From Salinisphaeraceae bacterium UBA4764 (GTDB lineage: Bacteria; Pseudomonadota; Gammaproteobacteria; Nevskiales; Salinisphaeraceae), in contig DHHU01000005.1 in assembly GCA_002403445.1 (NCBI GenBank), forward strand, positions 9,199-20,495: a DNA stretch of 11,297 nucleotides, written 5' to 3'. A program made the position numbers and the translations under genes. Positions 6,811 through 11,297 of this stretch are shown here, piece after piece. The notes under the pieces were generated by a model. It was not told the DNA's origin, did no database searches, and saw only the letters and a program-made list of their open reading frames with translations. How positions within the stretch are numbered: the stretch's first letter is position 1; the number at the start of each line of letters is the position of its first letter.

Positions 6811-9189
6811 GTGACGGATGAACACATAGTTTGGCTGAAAGATATCGGCATGACAGACATCGAGCGGGTGGGTGGCAAGAACGCCTCGCTGGGCGAAATG
6901 ATCGGCAGCCTGGCCAACGCCGGTGTCACCGTGCCCGGTGGATTTGCTTCCACCGCCGCCGCTTATCGCGAGTTTCTGGCCAACAACGCTTTGGCCGATC
7001 GGATCAACGCGCAACTCGCCCAACTCGACGTCAACGACGTGGACGCGTTGGCTGAGACCGGCGCGACCATCCGCGGCTGGATTCAGGCCCATCCGTTTCC
7101 GCCCGCGTTTGAAAGCGCGGTACGCGAAGCCTTCACCACACTGGTGGGCAACCGGCCCGAGGCGTCATTCGCCGTGCGCTCGTCGGCCACTGCCGAAGAC
7201 CTGCCGGACGCGTCGTTCGCCGGCCAGCAAGAGACATTCCTTGGCGTTTGCGGTATCGACAATATCCTGAAAGCGATCAAGGACGTGTTCGCGTCACTAT
7301 TCAACGACCGCGCCATTTCCTATCGCATACACCAAGGCTTTGCCCATGATCAAGTCGCGCTGTCGGCGGGCATCCAGCACATGGTCCGGGCCGATACGGG
7401 CGCTTCCGGCGTGATGTTCACAATCGATACCGAATCCGGCTTCGACCGCGTCGTGTTCATCACCAGCTCTTGGGGCCTGGGTGAGGCCGTTGTTCAGGGC
7501 GCGGTCAACCCTGACGAGTTCTACGTCTACAAGGACAATCTCGAAGCCGGCCGGCCGGCCGTGCTTCGCCGCAGCATTGGTGGCAAGGCGGTCAAGATGG
7601 TTTATACCGACGATACCGAACAAGGCAGGACCACGGGGTTCGTGGATGTCACCCCCGAAGATCGCAACCGGTTTTCATTGACGGATGCCGACGCCGAAAC
7701 CCTGGCCGCACAGGCACTGACGATCGAGCGCCACTACGGCCAGCCCATGGACATCGAGTGGGCCAAGGACGGCGAGACCGGCGGGCTGTTCATCCTTCAG
7801 GCTCGACCCGAGACCGTGAAAAGCCGCGGCAGCGCCGCCTCGATGCAACGTTATCAGCTGGACACCAGCGGTCGCGAAGTGCTGGTTGAAGGCCGTTCGA
7901 TCGGCCAGCGCGTGGGGGCCGGCCCGGTACGCAGCCTAACTTCCATCGACGAGATGAACCGGGTCGAGCCCGGTGACGTACTCGTCACCGACATGACCGA
8001 CCCGGACTGGGAACCCGTGATGAAGCGGGCAGCAGCTATCGTGACCGACCGCGGCGGGCGCACGTGTCACGCAGCCATCATCGCCCGCGAACTGGGGATT
8101 CCCGCCGTTGTGGGCACCGCCAACGGGACCCGAAGATTGACCGATGGCATGGCCGTGACGGTCTCCTGTGCCGAAGGCGATACCGGGTATGTTTATGCCG
8201 GCGAGATCGATTTTGCCGTCAACGACGTCGCGCTGACGCAGATGCCCGAGATCAATACCAAGATCATGATGAACGTCGGCAATCCCGATCGAGCATTCGA
8301 TTTCGCCATGATCCCGAACGCCGGTGTGGGCCTGGCTCGCCTAGAGTTCATCATCAATCGCCAGATCGGCATCCACCCACGCGCCGCACTCGAGTACGGA
8401 AAACAGACCGCCGACATCCGGTGCCGCATCGACGAACGCATGGCCGGCTACGTCGATCCGGTAACGTTCTACGTCGATCGCCTGGCCGAAGGCATCGCCA
8501 CACTAGCCGCCGCCTTCGCCCCCAAACCGGTGATCGTCCGTCTGTCGGACTTCAAGACCAACGAATATGCCAACCTCATCGGCGGCGCGGCGTATGAACC
8601 AGCTGAAGAAAATCCGATGCTCGGTTGGCGCGGCGCCGCCCGCTATCTAGCCGACGATTTCCGGCCCTGTTTCGAGCTGGAGCTGGCCGCCATCAAACGC
8701 GTGCGCGACGATATGGGCTTAACTAACGTCGAAATCATGATTCCATTCGTGCGCACGCCAGCCGAAGCCAAAGGCGTGACCGACATCCTTGCTGCCAATG
8801 GCTTGGCTCGCGGTGATAACAGCTTGCGCGTGATCATGATGTGCGAACTGCCCTCGAACGCCGTGCTCGCCGACGAATTTCTCAATTATTTCGATGGGTT
8901 TTCGATCGGCTCCAACGACATGACTCAACTCACGCTGGGCCTGGATCGCGACTCGGGGCTGATATCCCACTTGTTCGACGAACGCAACGCGGCCGTCAAG
9001 TCAATGCTCGGGATGGCAATCGAAGCCTGTAACAAGCGCAACAAATACATCGGCATCTGCGGACAAGGCCCGTCCGACTATCCGGAACTGGCGCAATGGC
9101 TGCTCGAGCAGAACATCCAAAGCATGTCGCTCAACCCCGATACGGTCGTGTCAACGTGGTTGTATCTGGCGCGGAATAAAAGCGCATGA
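6811..9189 (+). CDS. ppsA: Phosphoenolpyruvate synthase (pyruvate, water dikinase)
   Basis: Full-length 792-residue cytoplasmic enzyme, the same length as E. coli PpsA. It makes PEP, AMP and phosphate from pyruvate, ATP and water, the entry to gluconeogenesis from pyruvate or lactate. Order of domains: ATP-grasp nucleotide domain at about 15-345 (VGGKNASLGEM, FAVRSSATAEDLPDASFAGQQET); swivelling phosphohistidine domain at about 385-460 with GGRTCHAAIIARELG, catalytic H420 and PpsR target T418; C-terminal TIM barrel at about 480-790 with SIGSNDMTQLTLGLDRD and the acid/base cysteine C750 in GICGQGPSD. The start is GTG 6811 with GGGAGA five bases ahead. All key residues are intact. It is divergent from ppsR, which controls it. 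Bases 8803-8825 (LARGDNSL) recur almost exactly at 9741-9763. Confidence 0.97.
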   Translation: MTDEHIVWLKDIGMTDIERVGGKNASLGEMIGSLANAGVTVPGGFASTAAAYREFLANNALADRINAQLAQLDVNDVDALAETGATIRGWIQAHPFPPAFESAVREAFTTLVGNRPEASFAVRSSATAEDLPDASFAGQQETFLGVCGIDNILKAIKDVFASLFNDRAISYRIHQGFAHDQVALSAGIQHMVRADTGASGVMFTIDTESGFDRVVFITSSWGLGEAVVQGAVNPDEFYVYKDNLEAGRPAVLRRSIGGKAVKMVYTDDTEQGRTTGFVDVTPEDRNRFSLTDADAETLAAQALTIERHYGQPMDIEWAKDGETGGLFILQARPETVKSRGSAASMQRYQLDTSGREVLVEGRSIGQRVGAGPVRSLTSIDEMNRVEPGDVLVTDMTDPDWEPVMKRAAAIVTDRGGRTCHAAIIARELGIPAVVGTANGTRRLTDGMAVTVSCAEGDTGYVYAGEIDFAVNDVALTQMPEINTKIMMNVGNPDRAFDFAMIPNAGVGLARLEFIINRQIGIHPRAALEYGKQTADIRCRIDERMAGYVDPVTFYVDRLAEGIATLAAAFAPKPVIVRLSDFKTNEYANLIGGAAYEPAEENPMLGWRGAARYLADDFRPCFELELAAIKRVRDDMGLTNVEIMIPFVRTPAEAKGVTDILAANGLARGDNSLRVIMMCELPSNAVLADEFLNYFDGFSIGSNDMTQLTLGLDRDSGLISHLFDERNAAVKSMLGMAIEACNKRNKYIGICGQGPSDYPELAQWLLEQNIQSMSLNPDTVVSTWLYLARNKSA

Positions 9190-9201
9190 ACTGGGCATAG
9201 A

Positions 9202-9480
9202 TCAACTGCTCAACACCACGCGATCGACCACGATGAACGCCGTGGTTCCAATCATTGCGACTGCGAAAAAATTTGCAGCATGACGCCAACCAGATATCGC
9301 ACCGGTACCTGTGCCCCGCGGGCATAACGATCAAACCCCTACTCGGTGGTCTGGCCCGGTCCCTGAGCTTGAGAAAGCCGCCGCCGACGCCGAAAAACCG
9401 GACAACACACCAACCACGACTTCGCTACCCAGCCTTACAGCGCTGCATGGCCTTTTCAGCCGCAAGCGAGCTGCATACTG
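9202..9480 (-). pseudogene. Decayed TauE/SafE-family permease, C-terminal half
   Basis: Read on the minus strand, about 9480-9398 gives RLKRPCSAVRLGSEVVVGVLSGF. After a one-base shift in a run of five Ts (9397-9393) it continues FGVGGGFL. Together VGVLSGFFGVGGGFL is the signature loop that opens each half of TauE/SafE (DUF81) sulfite or organic-anion exporters. A third frame ends as FFAVAMIGTTAFIVVDRVVLSS and a TGA at 9202-9204, like the hydrophobic last helix of that family. The part between is short and degraded, so at least two frameshifts and an internal deletion are needed. No N-terminal half is seen upstream. The neighbour rhdA handles sulfur, and such permeases often sit near rhodaneses. 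The call rests on one strong motif and one weak match. Confidence 0.5.
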
Positions 9481-9729
9481 AAATGATAGAGCGTAGCGGA
9501 GCGTTGACGACATCGTGACCAACGTTTGCACGTACGACGCGGGCCTAAACGGCTCAAAATAGCCACGTGTGGCGCAACGTTCAGCAAACAATAAACAATC
9601 AGTGCCCTGACTGCACAGACCAATGTTTGTACCAACGGATTCCAGATTCGAGTGTGACCTCCGGGCAGCGAGGCCAAGGATAAATTAATTGAGTCCGCAA
9701 CGTTTATACTAAGTCTTATCGCCATCACC

Positions 9730-9758
9730 TCGACGCATTCTTGGCTCGCGGGGATAAT
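9730..9758 (+). promoter_or_regulatory. Candidate sigma-70 promoter of rhdA
   Basis: TCGACG (9730-9735, four of six to the -35 consensus) and GATAAT (9753-9758, five of six to the -10) are exactly 17 bases apart. Transcription would start near 9765, about 25 bases before the rhdA ATG. A second -10-like box TATACT lies at 9705-9710, but I see no matching -35 for it. The -10 lies inside the ppsA-like repeat. Confidence 0.4.
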
Positions 9759-9763
9759 AGCTT
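9741..9763 (+). repeat. 23-base near-copy of ppsA 8803-8825
   Basis: These bases match ppsA 8803-8825 at 21 of 23 positions. In the ppsA frame both encode LARGDNS; the two differences (GGT/GGG and AAC/AAT) are third-position silent changes. Here the frame ends at TGA 9765-9767. The near-identity is too long for easy chance in 11 kb, which suggests a leftover of a duplicated ppsA segment. The repeat overlaps a candidate -10 of rhdA. Confidence 0.6.
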
Positions 9764-9789
9764 TTGAATTCCCGAATCCGGAGATCACC

Positions 9790-10620
9790 ATGGCCGACGA
9801 GCTACCGCTTTTTGTCGATCCCGACACGCTGTACAACATCTCGAACTACGAGGACGTCCAGATCGTGGCCGTGGATTCTGAAAGTGATTTTGTCGCGGGG
9901 CATATCGACGGCGCACACCGCATTGATCTGGGCTTACTGGTGGCCGAGCAGGGGCCACTGCACGGCTTATTGCCCGAACCGCAGGTCGTCGCTGACGTCT
10001 GTTCGTCAGTTGGCCTTCGAAACGACGCCACGATCGTTGCCTATGACCGGGTCGGCGACGTGCGGGCGGCCCGATTTTTGTACACGCTCGATGCCATGGG
10101 ACACGATCGCATCGCGCTTCTGGATGGCGGGCTCTCTGCCTGGGTTCATGCCGGGTACGAACTGGTGGACGGCGAGTCCAATCCTGAACCGAGTCATTTC
10201 AGCGTTGCACGCCGGGATGAGGCGATAGCTGACCACAACTGGATCAAATCACACCTGGACAACGACAATTTTGCAGTACTCGACGTCCGCAGCGCCGACG
10301 AATATGCCGGCCGGGACGTGCGCAGTGCGCGAGGCGGCCACGTACCCGGCGCAGCGAATCTAGACTGGCAACAGCTCAAAAACGCCGACGGCCGGCTGAA
10401 GTCACAGGTCGAAATCGACGCCCTTCTTGCTGAGCGAGGCATCAAGCCAGACCAACAGATTGTGACGTATTGCCAGAGCCATATGCGCTCATCCTATGCT
10501 TATCTGGCGCTCAAAGCACGGGGTTACAATCAGGTTCGTGGCTATCCCGGTGCTTGGTCGGACTGGGGCAACCGTGAGGACACACCTGTCGAGACCGGCG
10601 ACACGCCCGCTCGCGGATGA
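9790..10620 (+). CDS. rhdA: Thiosulfate sulfurtransferase (tandem rhodanese)
   Basis: Two-domain rhodanese of 276 residues that moves a sulfane sulfur from thiosulfate or a similar donor to an acceptor such as cyanide, through a persulfide on cysteine. Domain 1 (about 8-135) is the inactive copy: AGHIDGAHRIDL is kept, but the usual cysteine position has none (AYDRVGDVRAAR). Domain 2 (about 150-270) has LDVRSADEYAG, RGGHVPGAANLDW and the active loop YCQSHMRSS with C228. That loop and the GYPGAWSDWGNREDTPVE ending resemble Azotobacter/Pseudomonas RhdA (CQTHHRS) more than 3-mercaptopyruvate sulfurtransferase, though the latter is not excluded. No signal peptide is visible. Start: GGAG at 9780-9783, six bases ahead of ATG. 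Its TGA overlaps the next gene's ATG. Confidence 0.9.
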   Translation: MADELPLFVDPDTLYNISNYEDVQIVAVDSESDFVAGHIDGAHRIDLGLLVAEQGPLHGLLPEPQVVADVCSSVGLRNDATIVAYDRVGDVRAARFLYTLDAMGHDRIALLDGGLSAWVHAGYELVDGESNPEPSHFSVARRDEAIADHNWIKSHLDNDNFAVLDVRSADEYAGRDVRSARGGHVPGAANLDWQQLKNADGRLKSQVEIDALLAERGIKPDQQIVTYCQSHMRSSYAYLALKARGYNQVRGYPGAWSDWGNREDTPVETGDTPARG

Positions 10621-11297
10621 CCGATCATTTAGGCCGCGGCGCCGCTTTTGCGGTCGCCGGCGCGGCCGCATTCGCGTGCATGGGGGCGGCAGTCAAAGTC
10701 GCTGGCCACGATCTTCCCCCGCCGGTGATCGTATTCTTCCGCAATTTCGTGGCATTGGTTGTGCTCACCCCGGTCGTCGTCGTACGCAGCCGTCGCCGGG
10801 GGGTGTCCTTTAAAACACGGCGCCCCGGGATGCATTTGATCCGCGTTGGGGCCGGCTTATCGGCAATGTACTGTTTTTTCTTTGCAATCACGCAGATGCC
10901 ACTGGCCAGCGCGGTATTACTCAATTACAGCCAGCCGTTGTTTTTGCCTTTCATTGCCTGGGCCTGGATCGGTGAGCGACCACCGGGTCGGATTTATCCG
11001 GCCGTGCTTCTCGGGTTTCTGGGCATCATGGGGATCCTCAAACCGGGCCTTGGCTGGGTCGGGATAGCCGGTTTCGCGGGGATTGGCGCCGGCATGCTCT
11101 CAGCCACCGCGATGGCATCCATACGCCGCATGGCCACGACCGAGCCCACACTGCGAATCGTCTTCTATTTCAGTGCACTGGCGACGCTTTTTTCAGCCCT
11201 ACCAGCGGTTATATTCTGGCAAACACCAACCCCTACCGCATGGCTGGCGTTACTTGCTGCAGGCAGTCTCGCCGTTATCGGCCAACTTATGCTCACC
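10617..11297 (+). CDS. DMT-superfamily (EamA) transporter, C-terminus cut by window end
   Basis: From ATG 10617 the frame is open for 227 codons to the last base. The protein is a multi-helix inner-membrane carrier of the drug/metabolite type: GAAFAVAGAAAFACMGAAVKV (helix 1), VIVFFRNFVALVVLTPVVVV (helix 2), then a short basic loop, GAGLSAMYCFFFAITQMPLASAVLLNYSQPLFLPFIAW (helices 3-4) and the next repeat beginning near VGIAGFAGIGAGMLSATAM. F-F-R-N after helix 1 and the P-L-A-x-A-x-x-L segment are EamA hallmarks. Members export or import amino acids, nucleosides or drugs, and the substrate cannot be told. It overlaps rhdA by four bases (ATGA), so translation is likely coupled. About two or three helices remain outside the window. 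Confidence 0.88.
   Translation, partial: MTDHLGRGAAFAVAGAAAFACMGAAVKVAGHDLPPPVIVFFRNFVALVVLTPVVVVRSRRRGVSFKTRRPGMHLIRVGAGLSAMYCFFFAITQMPLASAVLLNYSQPLFLPFIAWAWIGERPPGRIYPAVLLGFLGIMGILKPGLGWVGIAGFAGIGAGMLSATAMASIRRMATTEPTLRIVFYFSALATLFSALPAVIFWQTPTPTAWLALLAAGSLAVIGQLMLT

Larger units (their letters stand above)
9190..9789. other. 600-base region without an intact gene
   Basis: Between ppsA and rhdA no reading frame has the look of a working gene. The left part (9202 to about 9480, minus strand) carries the remains of a TauE/SafE permease. The right part (9481-9789) shows no recognisable protein similarity, but contains a ppsA-like 23-base repeat and candidate promoters for rhdA. An inverted repeat ACCACG-N8-CGTGGT at 9227-9246 has no T-run after it, so a ppsA terminator is not evident. 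Confidence 0.6.

Noticed and set aside
9227..9246. ACCACG-N8-CGTGGT as a ppsA terminator
   Set aside because: Short stem and no following T-run; it also falls inside the permease-like C-terminus on the other strand.
9456..9839. 127-codon minus-strand frame upstream of rhdA
   Set aside because: It runs into the rhdA coding start on the other strand, has no ribosome site or known motif, and does not follow the permease-like frame.
1..11297. CRISPR arrays, tRNA or rRNA genes, transposases, phage genes
   Set aside because: No regularly spaced repeats, cloverleaf-like or rRNA-like stretches, or matching protein motifs were seen on either strand.

Overview
The window reads as chromosomal DNA of a free-living gammaproteobacterium. 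The evidence is the divergent ppsR/ppsA pair, a YqiB-type DUF1249 gene directly behind ppsR, a YdfG dehydrogenase very close to the enterobacterial type, and a Pseudomonas/Azotobacter-type RhdA rhodanese. Coding regions are GC-rich; the first 290 bases are clearly more AT-rich. A marine or oil-associated genus such as Salinisphaera would fit the haloalkane dehalogenase, but that is a guess.

Layout. (1) 1-290: AT-rich non-coding leader with repeated AGATTAATTC half-sites and a possible promoter. (2) 291-3204: a sugar-acid catabolism block. It holds a [2Fe-2S] IlvD/Edd-family aldonate dehydratase (+), a decayed SDR dehydrogenase stub (+), and a convergent PfkB kinase of the 2-keto-3-deoxygluconate kinase type (-). 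Together the two intact enzymes can turn an aldonate into a phosphorylated 2-keto-3-deoxy acid; the aldolase and the sugar dehydrogenase are absent or broken here. (3) 3205-3491: a divergent intergenic region with three inverted repeats. (4) 3492-5221: a translationally coupled pair, class I haloalkane dehalogenase and YdfG-like NADP-dependent 3-hydroxy-acid dehydrogenase. (5) 5234-9189: the gluconeogenic PEP synthase module. ppsA (+) diverges from ppsR (-), its bifunctional Thr kinase/phosphorylase regulator, which is followed by the DUF1249 gene. (6) 9190-9789: 600 bases without an intact gene, holding what looks like the rotted C-terminal half of a TauE/SafE-family permease (-) and a 23-base near-copy of part of ppsA. 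(7) 9790-11297: rhdA thiosulfate sulfurtransferase, overlapping by four bases a DMT/EamA-family exporter that runs off the window end.

Most of the window is ordinary metabolism. I see no CRISPR array, transposase, phage gene, toxin-antitoxin pair, RNA gene or clearly new defence system. The points that deserve a second look are the two gene remnants (SDR and TauE/SafE), the ppsA-like repeat placed where the rhdA promoter should be, the dehalogenase-dehydrogenase coupling, and the symmetric sites in the intergenic regions.
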